Source: Megalonaias nervosa (Eukaryota > Mollusca > Bivalvia > Unionida > Unionidae). From it: DNA of 64,000 nucleotides. Positions 43,838 to 56,089 of this stretch are shown here, piece by piece; the stretch's first letter is position 1, and every line of letters begins with the position of its first letter. Under the pieces are notes generated by a model. It ran no database searches. It was not told the DNA's origin and was given only the letters and a program-made list of their open reading frames with translations. The translations under genes and the position numbers were made by a program. Location: contig JAECUM010001766.1 in assembly GCA_016617855.1 (NCBI GenBank), positions 1-64,000 on the forward strand, given 5' to 3'.

Positions 43838-44062
43838 GGCCTCAAGCAGCTGAATGGTCTAAAGTGCTCTCTGTTATGGATCACTGCCATCTCACCTGTC
43901 TGCATGGGTTCAAGTCTTGGACTCCGCCAGTGTGGGTATGTGAGAAAGCTTGCCAGTAGCTTCCCATGGGTTGGTGGTTCTTCCCGGAGGTTTTTCCGGA
44001 TTCTTCTTCCACCAGTTTTAATGGCCACCATGTATAGCCTATCCTATGCTGAATAGATCATC
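43838..44062 (+). mobile_element. tRNA-derived SINE
   Basis: The tRNA-like head has an A-box-like 'tgaatggtctaaagtg' and a B-box 'gggttcaagtc'. The 3' module ('gtgagaaagcttgccagtag', 'ttcttccaccagtttta', 'gccaccatgtatagcc') also occurs inverted at 59398-59532. The module resembles the 3' domain of widespread animal (Meta-type) SINEs, from memory only. Confidence 0.65.
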
Positions 44063-44599
44063 CTTTGACAGATTGTGGTGTTGAGACAGTTCAGTTTCAA
44101 GACTTACAAGAAATTTTAAATTTTGTCTGTACACAAATACTAACAGTTTCTGTTTTTCCGGTACAAGGACAAATTTTAATTTTAAAAATTGCCATATACC
44201 AGTGTGACGGAATCTCTGTATTTTATTTCACCGGAAGACAAAGTGAAAATTTAAAAGAACTTGTAGTATTGTGAAATAAATCCCAAATAGTCATAAAAGT
44301 TCTATCACAAGTCCAGATGTATAGAGTTCTGAATGAATTCCAGTGGTGGTCTGAATAAATTCCAATATTGAACATGCTGATATGCCAACATTCATGATGT
44401 ATGACAATGATAAAATCCAAAATGTCCTTGAATGAATTCACAATAATTCCAGAATAATAATTTGACCAAGAAGCATTAATGAGCACTTTATAATTCCAGT
44501 GAATAATTTAAATAGAAAAATCCTCCCAAATTAAAAACTGAACACAACTTCCACTACAGATGTTAAGGTAGGAATTAATAATTTTGAAGAGAACAACAT

Positions 44600-44885
44600 T
44601 AACATAAAAAAGCTATGACACAATAACAGAACCAGGATGGAGTTTAACTTCCTTTCTAAAACCTTCTAAGTTGTCAACAAGATCGGGAATTTCCAAGTGA
44701 TAATCTAATGGTCTAAACATGTTTGCCTCCATTAATAATGATTTGAATATTTTATCTTTAATCATAGAGAAATATTAGCTGTGTATTATTGTTGTTTACA
44801 AAATAAATGTCCCTAGAGAGGTAGGCCCTTAACTTGATTAATGACCAAGGTCACTCAAATAATATATACATAACATATAATCATG
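44600..44885 (+). repeat. dispersed repeat C, copy 1
   Basis: Matches 54735-55020 in order: 'aaagctatgacacaataaca', 'gggaatttccaagtg', 'catgtttgcctccat', 'atattagctgtgtattat', 'aacatataat'. No coding capacity. Confidence 0.7.
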
Positions 44886-45430
44886 GAGAAAAGCCAACAA
44901 ACAGCACAAATTAAATACGCATAACACATAGTGTGCCACAGGATCAGATTGTAGTGTTGGCTGTTTAGGCCCTCTTCCCCAAAAGTATGGTTGGGTCAGG
45001 TTAACCGACTGACCCAAGTGTTGAGTGTCTGACCCTGCCATCTTTTGGGGGTCCCCCCCCCACAATTTGACAGTCACAAACCTTGCCTGTGACAATAACG
45101 ATTTATACGGAATTGGACCATATCAAAGTAGCAATCGGATAACTCGGTTTCATTCGCTCACATGCTTGTAAAATGGACATGCACATTGTTGAACAATAAA
45201 CAACGTAGCACGTGGAACAAGAGCCCCTTCTATTCTACTCGATATGAAGCTTAATAAATGCCATCACAGAAACAGTGGCAATTATTTATTGTTAGTGAAT
45301 CATGATTGGACATTCATGGACCTGTTTCAATTAAAACTCCAGGTTTCAGCCTGAAAGAAGACCAGATGCTCTATTTGGTTTCACTGAAAGCTGCAGACAA
45401 GAATGGATAAGAGGTTATTCCATGTCAGAC

Positions 45431-45682
45431 GACCGCTCTGGTGACCTAGCAGTTAGAGCGTCCACCTCAAATGCGGGAGGTCGCGAGTTCATTAAGATGT
45501 TAGTGTTAGGACTGGTCGGCCTGGTGTCAGGATAATGTGACTGGGTAGGACATCATGCCACATGTCTGCGGCATGATGCCCCCCATTGCTAGACATCACT
45601 GTAAACTGTCACACTGCAGACATCGTAGCGATATGACTGAAAAATTGTTAAAGCTATGTTAAAAATCTAAATCACACAACGC
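45431..45682 (+). mobile_element. tRNA-derived SINE, internally deleted copy
   Basis: Flanked by a perfect 14-bp duplication 'attccatgtcagac' (45417-45430, 45683-45696). Head with A box 'tgacctagcagttag'. Compared with the copy at 49319 it lacks about 85 bp right after the B box. It ends 'aaatcacacaac'. Confidence 0.88.
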
Positions 45683-46089
45683 ATTCCATGTCAGACATTG
45701 ATTTGTTTTTCCATGTTAAAACAAATAGCCAGTAAATTAAAACACATGCAACAGATGATGGTATTGTTTGTGAGTTTTCACTATAAACTGCAGAGGTCCA
45801 AATCCACCTGAGCCTGTTTTTGACACAATTGCCATTTGTTTGCAGAAGCTTCATAATTCTACTCTTGAAAATGAACTGAATAGCACCTGGGGTCTTCTTC
45901 CATCAAAAGAACTTGCTGCCAAGGGTGCATAAATGAATAAAGACATTTCTTAAGGCAGAACATTTACTTGCAGTAAACCTTAATTATAATATATTTATAT
46001 TGTTCGTTTATGTTGTTTACTTTTGTTTGTTTGTTTCTTTTTAAAGCCAACCAACCTACCCTACTTTTTTTGGGCCATGTCACCTGAAC

Positions 46090-46720
46090 CACACATCTGG
46101 TTTTTTCAGCCTTACATGAAATCATATATAGATCAGAGTAAACACATCTCTTTCATCACATTATTTGCCACCCGCTCAGATTCTGTGCTGTTTCTCAACA
46201 TAATGTGTCACAAGATCAGGCTGTATGCTCCCTGCCTAAAGTCATATGTATAATAGAGTAGACCCAGATCTGTCATCACACAGTATGCCACTAGATCAGG
46301 CTGTATGGTATTATCTTGAAATCATATGTAGAACAGAGTTGACCCAGATTTGCCCTCACATAGTATGCCACTACATCAGGCTTAGTGCTCTTTAGTTAAA
46401 ATCATACAAAGAAGAGAGTACACTCAGGTCTGTGATCAGATAATGTGCCACCTGATCAGGCTTTGAAATCATATGTAGAAGAGAGCACACCCAGGTCTGT
46501 CATCGCATGATATGCCGCTAGATGAGCCTGTAAGCTTTTTGCTTGAAATCATATGTAGAGCAGCTGTTGTTGCATAATGTGCCACTAGATGGGGCTCAAT
46601 GCCGTTTGCTTATAATCAAATATAGAACACAGTATACCCAGATCTGTTATCTCAGAATGTGCTGCTAGATCATGGTTGATATCCTTTACTTGAAATCATG
46701 TATAAAACAAACAACACTTC
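46090..46720. repeat. 79-bp-unit minisatellite, locus 2
   Basis: About eight diverged units ('atgccactagatcaggctgt', 'gaaatcatatgtagaacaga', 'acccagatctgtcatcac'), 65-81 bp apart. Same unit as 43600-43830. Confidence 0.8.
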
Positions 46721-46994
46721 ATGATTTGTTCCTTAAATTGAGATTGTGTATTTGTTCTGATTGTTTTCACAGTATTCATCAGCTTTGCACCAAACATTCA
46801 CTGAAGATAAAGGATTTGGGTAAAATCTATAAATGTTGAATTCTTCAAAATAAAAAATTTAATTTATTCCTTGAACCTTCAGAATAAAAAATTTAATTTA
46901 TTCCTTGAACAAACAGGTTGAAAACCTAGTGAGATTTGAGTAGTTTTGCAGCTCATGAATATAATAATTCTTTTTTTTTTGTTCTTGTATTTAG

Positions 46995-47129
46995 CCCTTG
47001 GAGAAGCTGGATGTGGTGATCATGCGGAGTATTGGAGCTGTATTATTTGGCAATTCCATCGAGGCATGGTATGCCCCAAGTTGGCGAAGTGATGAGAGCA
47101 AGAATGCATTTTTTATCTCACAGATCCTT
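46995..47129 (+). CDS. host membrane protein, internal exon B
   Basis: A 135-bp, phase-0 exon: acceptor 'cttgtatttag', donor CTT|gtaagt. It encodes 45 residues PLEKLDVVIMRSIGAVLFGN... ending in KNAFFISQIL. It holds one membrane segment (IMRSIGAVLFGNSIEAWY) and a polar loop (APSWRSDESKN). Phase and composition link it to exons A and C. Confidence 0.8.
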
Positions 47130-47869
47130 GTAAGTTTTTGTTTACATTATAAGGCATAGAATATACATAGTTTTCATTTCCAATTATGATTTTTGGGTCA
47201 GATTGCAAAGGATCATGGGTTGATGTTTGTTTCACCATCTGTATGGTGTCACACAGCAAGGTTAGGATTTGCATTTAGGCCATTTCTCAAATACTATTGC
47301 TTGTAGAATCACGCAGCTTCGTTTGTAACTGTTTCATGAGTAGTACTACAACTGTGTGTGAAAACTAGGTCTGTGACCAATATTTTATGGTTTGCTTGCA
47401 ATATCTAGTTGGTCCTAATGAAAATAGTTCCAATTTCATCTTCCAAAATTGCTTCCTCAGTGGCGATAGTAAAATTCCCATTAGAGCTACTTCTTTTGAA
47501 GGGATGGTCATATGCAGTATGTAGTTGGGCCTACATATTAAGACCTTGCTGATCTAATCAGCAGAATGTCAGCTTTGACAACCATATTTGAAATCTTTTT
47601 TATGGATACTTCTCCAGAATGGATAATTGTAGAAATTTGTGACAAAAATGAAATTAAACTTAGATGGTATTAATAAACTTATTCAAGGCCTTCATTCTGA
47701 CAAAACTTCGCACCTAATGAGATGTGCCTGCATTTCCTAAAGGAACTTCACACTGGAATTGGTCCTTTCATTATAATAATATTTCAGATATCTCTTTATG
47801 CCCCTATTGTACCTACAGAACAGAAAAAAGTGATTGTCTTCCCAAACTGCAGAAATAGTCCCAGATGGA

Positions 47870-48300
47870 AACAGTAATTACCACCATATTTCTTACATGT
47901 ATTGTGCCAAATTGATTGAGTGTATTCTAGTGTCCATTATTTAAAACACATCTTGACCAGTATAATTTATTGTACCCTCATCAGTATGGCTTTCACAGTA
48001 GCCATAGTTGAGAATCTGAATTAACAGATGACACTCAAGAAATATTTGATGGACTTGATTCAGGCAGATGTAATAGTTATGGAACAGTGAAACTGTTGGT
48101 AAATTTTACCATAATACTCATCTTTTCAAACTACTCAGAATAGGGCTAGACCAAAAACCAAATACCTGGATACATTCTTTTTTAACAAGAAGACAAAAAA
48201 AATGTTATATTTGAAGGTTGTATCTTGGGCCCACTAACACTTAATGTACGGTGTTCTGCAAGGCTTAACCCATGGCAGGGCGAAAATTACTGTGATCTGA
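47870..48300 (+). pseudogene. degraded LINE reverse transcriptase fragment
   Basis: Scattered RT motifs in several frames: HLDQYNLLYPHQYGF near 47950, TDDTQEIFDGLDSGR near 48027-48070 and GCILGPLTLNV near 48215-48247. These match fingers and palm of a CR1/Jockey-type non-LTR element. Many stops. Confidence 0.55.
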
Positions 48301-49304
48301 GGTCAAGAACTGATTTTTTTAAGCTGTGGACCTGTTGTATGTTAGCACTAGCCTGTCAGACATTTAACATTTCCTACTTCTGCCTTTAAATTGAAGAAAA
48401 TGTGCTTTATAATCCTTAAATCATCTGAAAAGAGTCACAAAAGTGCACTAATGCAAGCAGAAGTTGATATTGAAAGACTGATAGTATAAAATGTTACTGA
48501 AAATTGTCAAATTTAGCATGCAGTATGCATATCATCAGTCTATGCTTGATCTTCGTCAGTCAAATGTTTGTTCTTAGCCATATCTAAAATTTAACAACAA
48601 TAGTATTAGCATACTGTATGTTCTAAGTGGTTGGCGTTGAGTCTAAATGTGGATTTACTGGCAGGAGGCAAGAATCAACCACAAGGAATTCATCTGCTTC
48701 AAGATGTGTTGCTGACTATAGGTGTGAAAAATTTTAATAAACATCTTCTGGGTTCCCATTGATCTTAATGATTGGTTACCCAGGTATCCAATCAAAGGGA
48801 AATTGTTGTAGATTGCTGTGGCCAAAGTGTATTTTTTCAGTGGTCAAAGTGTACAAGTCAGGGTGTATTTTACAAGTCAGATCTGAAGGAGTGACTTATC
48901 AGTGAGTCACAGTTTCATTTTGGAAAAATAAATAAGCCTAACTGGATCTATAGACAAGAAGATAGGAAAATCAACAATAAAACTGTAAATTCTACTTGTA
49001 TTATTGAGTGGAATTTGTCACAAATAAATTAACTACATATAATTTGTTCTAATCAAATCCACTAAAATCCACAGTGCTCATTTTAATTTCATTTATATAA
49101 CTGATTTATGAATTCAGTGATAGGTTCATAGTGATATAAAAGTAGCTCAGAATTATCTGATTCACAATATCCCTTAATAAGTTAATTCCACATGCCTTAC
49201 AAAATAAACAATTAAAGTTAAGTCCACATTTCTTCGAATTCACAGTATCCTATAAGTGTCACTATCAAATGTCATCTGGTACAAAGTCGAAGAATTCATC
49301 CTCA
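48301..49304. other. intronic non-coding DNA
   Basis: No exon or named repeat visible. Confidence 0.45.
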
Positions 49305-49318
49305 TTGCCTGATAAAGT

Positions 49319-49650
49319 ACCACTCCGGTGACCTAGTGGTTAGGGCACCAGCCTCGAATGCAGGAGATCACAGGTTCAAAAACACCACCCACCCACTCCT
49401 GAGTCATTCCAAAGACTTATAAAAATGGTACTAACAGCTGCCTTGCTTGGCACTTAGCATTAAGAGGTTAGTGTTAGGACTGGTCAGACTGGTGTCTGGA
49501 TAATGTGACTGGGTGGGACATCATGCTACATGTCTGCAGGATGATGCCCCAGTGCTAGACATCACTGTAGCCTGCCACACTGCAGACATCACAGCGATAT
49601 GACTGAAAATTTTTTAAAGCTGAGATTAAAATCCAAATCACACAACATAA
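49319..49650 (+). mobile_element. tRNA-derived SINE, fuller copy
   Basis: Flanked by a 14-bp duplication with one mismatch (49305-49318 'ttgcctgataaagt', 49651-49664). A box 'tgacctagtggttag', B box 'aggttcaaaaa', body 'gttagtgttaggactggtc' and 'atgtgactgggtgggacatc', tail 'aaatcacacaac'. Same family as 45431-45682. Confidence 0.9.
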
Positions 49651-49664
49651 TTGTCTGATAAAGT

Positions 49665-51039
49665 TCTGAAATCTTCCATTGTTGTCTAGTAAATCATCAT
49701 GGTGTAGTCATTGCAAATATAGTCCGACTCCCTTTCCTTGGCCTCACTGTCATATACAGGTGCTTGTGTAGAGACTGAGCTTGTGTCAGTTGTGCAGCAA
49801 GATCAAATAATAATCCTCTGTAACTTGCCACTGAGCAAGTATCATTCACGGCTCAAAGTGTTGTCACATGGGAAAACAAGCTAAGAGATTAAGGTCAAAC
49901 ATTTACTAAAAGAGGAAAAAGTCTACATGGCACTGAACAAGTACATATATTATATTCACAGCTCAGTCACAAGGATTGTTGACTAGAAATACAAAGTGAG
50001 TGCCATTGTTTCAGCCAGGATGTGCCCATGTGGGATTGACACAAAATAAACAACATGTCCTGCAAAATAAATTCAGTATGCCAAATGTGGTGCAAATAAA
50101 AAGGACAGGGCTCCTCTTTTTCAGTAATTTGATAATGCTGTACGAATTAATCAATAAATAACCTAATTTTCTAATTGATTCTTTAATGAAAATGAATAAA
50201 TTCCATCTAGTGATCTTTTCTGATGGCACCTGGTTCAAGCTTAGAACTTATCCGGTACCCTCTCTGGGTGTTAGGTTGCTATATTGTTTGTATGCTATAG
50301 ATACTATTGTAAGGATGGTACTATTTCAAATTGTTTCCCTGGTTGACTATTTTTTATATTTTATTATATTCTTGTAAAAAAAACAACATTTTTGGGGGTT
50401 TGAAATTCCTTTTTATTTTTTCTAATTTTTTAGAATGAGAACATTTTGTGAGCTACAAAAACCGAAAAGAAAACCTAGTGTGTATTTCTGTTTCTATGTT
50501 TGTGTAAGGTTTCTCATTCTCTTGCAGAGTTATTTGAGGGCACTTCAGCTACACCCAGTATAAGGAGCCACATTACCTTTATTTATTTTTCATGCTGCTC
50601 CTTATCTGTGGACATAGCCTTGTGTTTTGACATTTAGAGACATCTTCATGTAGATATTCTAATTTACTTTACAGGGCGTAAAGGTTTAAAAAAAAAGAGA
50701 CCAAATATCAAACAAAGAATAAAAGAAGAGTATCCCCATGTGGTTGTGTGCTTATATTTGTTATTGTAAGGGAAATGTATGGTTAGTACTGCGTTTTTGA
50801 ATCCCTTATGTCTTTGTATTGTCTGTCCATGTGCTGCATCCAAGGTTTTCTTGAACTCCCCCACAAAAACAAAAGGAGAATCTTAGGTCTTATATTAAGT
50901 GTGGGGGTTTTTTTTGTTTTTGTATGTGATGTTAATTGTTGGTTATTATTAAACTGGTGCAGATTTAACATTTCATTAGGAGATACCATTAAAACAATAT
51001 TGATAGTTAAAAAGTTGAAATTCAAAACATTCCAGCATC
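49665..51039. other. intronic non-coding DNA
   Basis: Only short ORFs without motifs. Confidence 0.45.
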
Positions 51040-51057
51040 CCCGTATACTTGACATGT

Positions 51058-51315
51058 GAGAGTGGAGCCCCAGCCCAAGCACAGGCTGGAACCACCCCTA
51101 AGCAGGTGATGAACTGGAACCCATACTCCACAGTGGTTTTTTTCCAGGGGTGCAGGGGGAGTAGTTTGTTATTATTTTATTATAGAGATTTTATTCCATA
51201 TCTGTGCAACACTTGTGGCATGTGATAGAGGGGCCCCAGCCTGCGCACAGGCTGGAACCGCCCCTAAGCGGGCAATGAACTAGAGCCCATCTCCCACAGC
51301 CACTCTACGCAGAGA
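51058..51315. repeat. tandem duplication, unit about 165 bp
   Basis: Two GC-richer copies: 'gagccccagcccaagcacag' at 51064 and 'ggggccccagcctgcgcaca' at about 51230, both followed by 'ggctggaaccrcccctaagc' and 'gatgcaggga'-type ends. Confidence 0.7.
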
Positions 51316-51392
51316 TGCAGGGAGGTTGTTATTTAAGACATTACCTTTTAATCCTAATAATCTGTCCACATCTGAACATTGTTAGGTGTAGC

Positions 51393-52307
51393 TTGTTCAA
51401 AAGTAACAAAAGAAAAGAGTGAAGTCAACAAGCTTTGTAAATTTAACAAAATAATTTATTTCCCTAGAAAACAAGGTAAAAATATGAAATAGGACTTACG
51501 GTTTGTGAATATAATCCAAAACTTAATCCTAGAATTCAAAAATATAAGTCCTATCACTAAAAAGTTCTAATTGAATCCAAGTTCGAATCTCGATGAAGTT
51601 CCAGTATGGAAGGCGATGACGTCCTCTATAACCAGTTTGTGTTGATGTGTCAACAGTTCCTTGTTGAGTCACCAAGAATATAATTCCGGCTTTTGAATTC
51701 CAAATAATTTAGTGAATGTCTTTGTCCAAGAATTTCGTTGAAGAAGAGTATTTTCCAGGGTGAATAAATTATTTTAAATACGAAAATCAACTCAAATGGC
51801 AACAACAAGACAAATACCTTGAGTCCGAAGGTATATATTTACGACTAATCAAATCCACTAGAAAATGTCTGTTTTAACCCGTGATTTTAGATCACATGAT
51901 GGCTCACGTGGTCACTTAACTTGAACAGCGCAGTAATAGAAAAGCCAATTTGCACGTAGGCTAGAATAGCCCTATCTAAGAATCAGATTCCCACACTGGA
52001 AATAAATTTAAAAATAAAACTGTTTACAACAGACTAACACGTGACTTGTACATGACCTTGGTAATGACCAATCATTTTCACTCAATGTTTACAAAATCAG
52101 AACCAAAGTCAAGAACTGGGTCAGCTAAAAATAAAATGTAGCAATCATTTTGCATTCTAAACAGGCTAAAAGAACTGAACTAAATTTACTGGGAAAAATG
52201 CCAAATCCAGTAAAAATATCCTTACAATAAAATGTAATGAAATAAAAATAAAGTAACAGAGAATTTAAAACTAACACACAAGTAATTTAATTACATATAC
52301 GAAACAA
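51393..52307 (+). repeat. dispersed repeat A, copy 2
   Basis: Same order as 5503-6386, from 'gttcaaaagtaac' to 'attacatatacgaaaca', with small indels. No ORF. Confidence 0.8.
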
Positions 52308-52329
52308 CATAGTTTTAACAATGTAATCT

Positions 52330-54720
52330 GTTATGTTTAGTATTGTGTTTTTATCAGAGATTCTGTCTAAATATAACAAGTTATTTCTTTGGTATCTCCC
52401 TTTTTTTACATCTTTCTATAATTAGGTGGATCCTTTCTACTTTATTGCTCTCACATTGTGTTATGGCATTATTTGGTGAAACTAGCCACCTTACGCCTAG
52501 AACATTTTGGTATGATTTTTATCATATGGCATCTAAGCACCACTTCTCCTGTAAACCAAATGTTGTGTAAGTATTTATACACCATACTTTGTATTTTTAA
52601 AGATTTTATTTTTGCCCATGTATCCCAAACTCTTTCCCAGTTTACTTCTGAAATTTCTTTCTCTACATTACACCTAACATTTTTTGGTGTCTCTTCTCTA
52701 ACCCACCCATATGTTTTATCATTATCAATTTACCATAATTCCTTTTTATCCCTGTATTTTAATATTATATCTTTAATGTATCAGAGTTTTCTTGGTACCT
52801 CAAGCATTTTGGTGAGTAGATTATTTCTATATATATATCAGCTCAGTTCCTCAAAGAGAAACTAAGCCAATATATATAGAGGGCCTCCCACACCCAGGTT
52901 GGCCTAGACTTTGTTTTTCTCAGTCTCTTTATGATATTTGTTATTTAAACTAATATTGGATTGGGGAGGCTTAATCCTCCCCTGTTATTTGCTCTGTATA
53001 GAGTTTCTTTATTTAAGTAATGAATTATATTGTTCCATTCCATATATACTGGATGATAGATTTATCTAAATTGTTCAACTTTTTATTTTCTATATCAATA
53101 GATGTTAAGATGTAATTCATATTTGTATACAAATATGTTTTGGCCACTTGGGCTTGCTTCACTATACACAGTGGTGTCAACACCCAGATATCTATATTCT
53201 CTTTTATTTTTGTTACTACATGTTTATAGTTTTCTATCTCAGAATTGCAGCCAAATATCACTCCTAGGGCCATTACCTTTTCTTTTATCAGTTGGGGTGG
53301 GAATCCTGGGTGATTCCCCCCTCCAGTTGCCTATTTTCAAAATTTCCATTTTGTCATGATTAATCTTCAAGCCTGATGCCTTCCCAAAATTTTCAAATTC
53401 GTTTTGTAGATGCTTGAATGAATTTGCTTCCATGATAAAGTTTGTGCAATCATCTGCTTGTTGGAGCATTTTTATTTCGTGTTTCAAATTGGGGATCCGT
53501 ATTCCCTCTATTTCAGAATTGTTTCTTATCTTATGACTTTGAATTTCAGTTGCTATTATGCATAATAGCATGGACAGTGGGCATCCTTGCCTCACTGATC
53601 TCTGGATTTCAAATTCATCTGTGGTTGCCCCATTTACCTGTACCCTTGAAGTTATTCCAGTATACAGGATTTCAGTCCACTTTTGGAAGTTCTCTCCAAA
53701 TCCTAATTTTTCTGAAACCTTGAAAGCCTTTTCTTGGTCAAAGAGTACCATACCACCCTTTTGACCAGTTTCATTTATGTAGTCTAACTGTTTTTATATT
53801 TAAAATATTATTTTGTATATCCCTCCCTTCCTCACCACATTTTTGGTTTACATTTGTAATTTTTCCCATACCATTTTTTTCTCTGTTGGATAATATTCAG
53901 CTGTGAATTTTGTAGCCATTGTTTAGGAGGGAGATTGGCCTCCAATTTTTGAGGTCTTCCCTATCTTCCTTCCCTTTATCAATTAATGTGATTATACCTT
54001 ACCTCATGGTTTTTGTCATTACTCCCCTCCCTAAAAAAATAGAATCAGCGATAACTCTGAAATTTTTGATAAAATTCCAAAATTAGTCCATCCTTTCCCA
54101 GTGATTTTCCCTTCACCAAGGACATGGTAGCTTTTTTTAATTTCCTGACTTGAGATGAAATCATCACACCTGTTCTTGTGTTCTGATGAGATCATCTCGC
54201 ATTCTCTTCCTTGAAGGTATTAAGTTATAATGTTCTTATTTTTATTCGGAGAAGTGTATAAATCTTGGTAATATTTTTGGATACACTTCATGATATCCTC
54301 TTTTTGTTTGTCGATAATATTACCCTCCATTATATTTTCTCAATTTATGGGTCAGATACTTTAAAATTTGTAATCTTAATGTCTTTAAAAAACACTTTCC
54401 CAAAATTAGATACATAAAATTTGTCAAGCCTACTGGCCTGATTATTTCCATATTCAAAGGTAAACTCTGTCCATTAGATATTCAGTATTCTGTAGGTATC
54501 TATACGTTTGTGTTGCTTTAAATAATATTTCATTTCGTCCTTATATTATTGGTCACTTGTGAGTTTGCATGTTCTATTTCGTCCTCAACCCATTTGAAAT
54601 CTCCCCCCATTATAAAATTGTTCATTGTAAAGGTTCTAAATATGTATTCAGATTATCAATAAAAACAATTTTTTTTTTTTTGTTTCTTTTTGCTGGAAAA
54701 TACACACATTCCAATCTAAC
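52330..54720 (-). mobile_element. LINE remnant on the minus strand
   Basis: Endonuclease-like sequence near 54600, the RT domain at 53239-53751 and thumb/C-terminal sequence at 53025-53273 run in order on the minus strand. It lies between repeat A (51393-52307) and an inverted fragment of repeat A (55015-55105). Confidence 0.7.
53025..53751 (-). pseudogene. LINE reverse transcriptase, broken
   Basis: The ORF at 53239-53751 (170 codons) carries FDQEKAFK, a QRSVRQGCPLSMLL motif and QQADDCTNF in place of the catalytic YADD box. The ORF at 53025-53273 in another frame continues with LGVIFGCNSEIENYKHV and a C-terminal segment ending IIQYIWNGTI. The family is L2/CR1/Tx1-like; the exact clade cannot be told. 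The Tyr-to-Gln change before ADD and the frame change show decay. Confidence 0.75.
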
Positions 54721-54734
54721 ATGTATCAATTATA

Positions 54735-55020
54735 TGAAAAGCTAAGACACAATAATAGAGCCTGGATGCAGGTCAGTCTCCTCTATAAAACAATCAAAGT
54801 TGTAAACATGTTTAGGAATTTCCAAATGAAAAACTATGTCCTAGACTTCGATTCAAATAAACATGCTTACCTCCAAATATAATGAACTGAATATTTAATC
54901 CACAAAGACATATTAGCTATGTATTATGTTGTTTACAAAATAATTACTGGTCAGATACACACTGACCATGATTTTGGACAAGGTGACAATATAAATATTT
55001 GCATGACATATAATTAAACT
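54735..55020 (+). repeat. dispersed repeat C, copy 2
   Basis: Matches 44600-44885 in the same orientation; it directly adjoins the inverted piece of repeat A. Confidence 0.7.
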
Positions 55021-55105
55021 TCAACTTTTTGTTCTAGGGAAATAAATTATTTGTTGAATTTTAAAAAAATTTGGTTGTTTTTGCTTTTTCTGTTACTTAG
55101 TTTAA
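55015..55105 (-). repeat. inverted fragment of repeat A
   Basis: The reverse complement reads 'aagtaacagaaaaagc' to 'aataatttatttccctagaa', as in the first 90 bp of repeat A. Confidence 0.65.
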
Positions 55106-55403
55106 GACCATAGAGTTGTAACAGAATTGTCATATAACCTTGAACTGTCATATCCAGATCAATGGAGGATTCAATATTCAGAGGTTTGGTTTGTGCATTA
55201 CAATATCAAACAACAATACTTGTAAGAGTAACATCCCTTACGAGCCTACTATCCTTAGTGCTTCATAAGCATCAGATATATTGAAAACTAATGTTTTTGT
55301 CTTTCTTTGCACTTTAAGACATTGTATGAGTTTAATTTTAGAAGAAAAAAAGCAAATGTTCTAATACATTCTCATCTGATGGATGTACTGTTTAATATTT
55401 CAG

Positions 55404-55601
55404 ACCAGTTTCCTGTTTTGCGTCACCCTGGCCATCGCCTTTTTTATTGAGGGAACCTTCAACTTCCGTGAGTCTCTGATCCTACACACTGGTGTGGTTC
55501 CCAGTATGGTGATCTTGGTTGGCATGTACTTCATCTGGAAAGATGGCAGAGATGGAAATGCTATGCATAGCTCATATTTTACACGTTCTAAGTCATCCTA
55601 A
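55404..55601 (+). CDS. host membrane protein, last exon C
   Basis: Acceptor 'ttaatatttcag', phase 0, 65 codons and a TAA. Encodes TSFLFCVTLAIAFFIEGTFN, a membrane helix, then a second (VPSMVILVGMYFIW), and a polar tail DGRDGNAMHSSYFTRSKSS. Together with exons A and B it makes a protein with about five hydrophobic segments. AATAAA signals follow at 55806 and 55820. Confidence 0.8.
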   Translation, partial: TSFLFCVTLAIAFFIEGTFNFRESLILHTGVVPSMVILVGMYFIWKDGRDGNAMHSSYFTRSKSS

Positions 55602-55850
55602 ACTGTAACAGTTTAATAGTCACCTTAATGGTGGTTAGTTACCATGTGCAATATTGCTCATTGGTTTGGGAGCAATATTATTTAGTATTCCAAAGTTCCA
55701 ATCCTCATTATTTATCTTTAAGTTAGGATTTTCAAGTCTTTTTTTTTTTTCTCTTTTTTTGGCATACTGTATACTCAACAGTGAAATTTTTATATAATTA
55801 AAATTAATAAAGGAATATAAATAAACATTTAAAAGATTTTGAAATCTATA
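55602..55850 (+). terminator. host gene 3' UTR with polyadenylation signals
   Basis: Two AATAAA hexamers at 55806-55811 and 55820-55825, about 210 bases after the stop. The cleavage site is inferred. Confidence 0.5.
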
Positions 55851-56089
55851 TTTCAGAAGTATTTCATTAAAGAATAAAATGGTTTAAGATTCAGTTAATA
55901 CTGACATTATTTCAGACCTCGTTTTCTATTTAATAATTAGAACAAATTTCATTGTCACATAGCAGAATAAAATTTTTTTAAAAAAATCTTGTAATGTAGA
56001 AGAAATATGTTTAGTAAAACCTAAACCTATACTGTTGAACTGTTCATCTTTGTATGTCAAACTTAAGATGTTTTCACATCATGTAGATT

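Larger units (their letters stand above)
42585..46994 (+). other. intron A-B
   Basis: Intron between phase-0 exons; contains a minisatellite, three repeats and a SINE listed separately. No other exon seen. Confidence 0.7.
47130..55403 (+). other. intron B-C
   Basis: An 8.3-kb intron filled with LINE remnants, a SINE, and repeats A and C. No other exon seen. Confidence 0.7.

Noticed and set aside
44838..45095. 85-codon minus-strand ORF
   Set aside because: Overlaps the edge of repeat C and a C-rich run; no motif.
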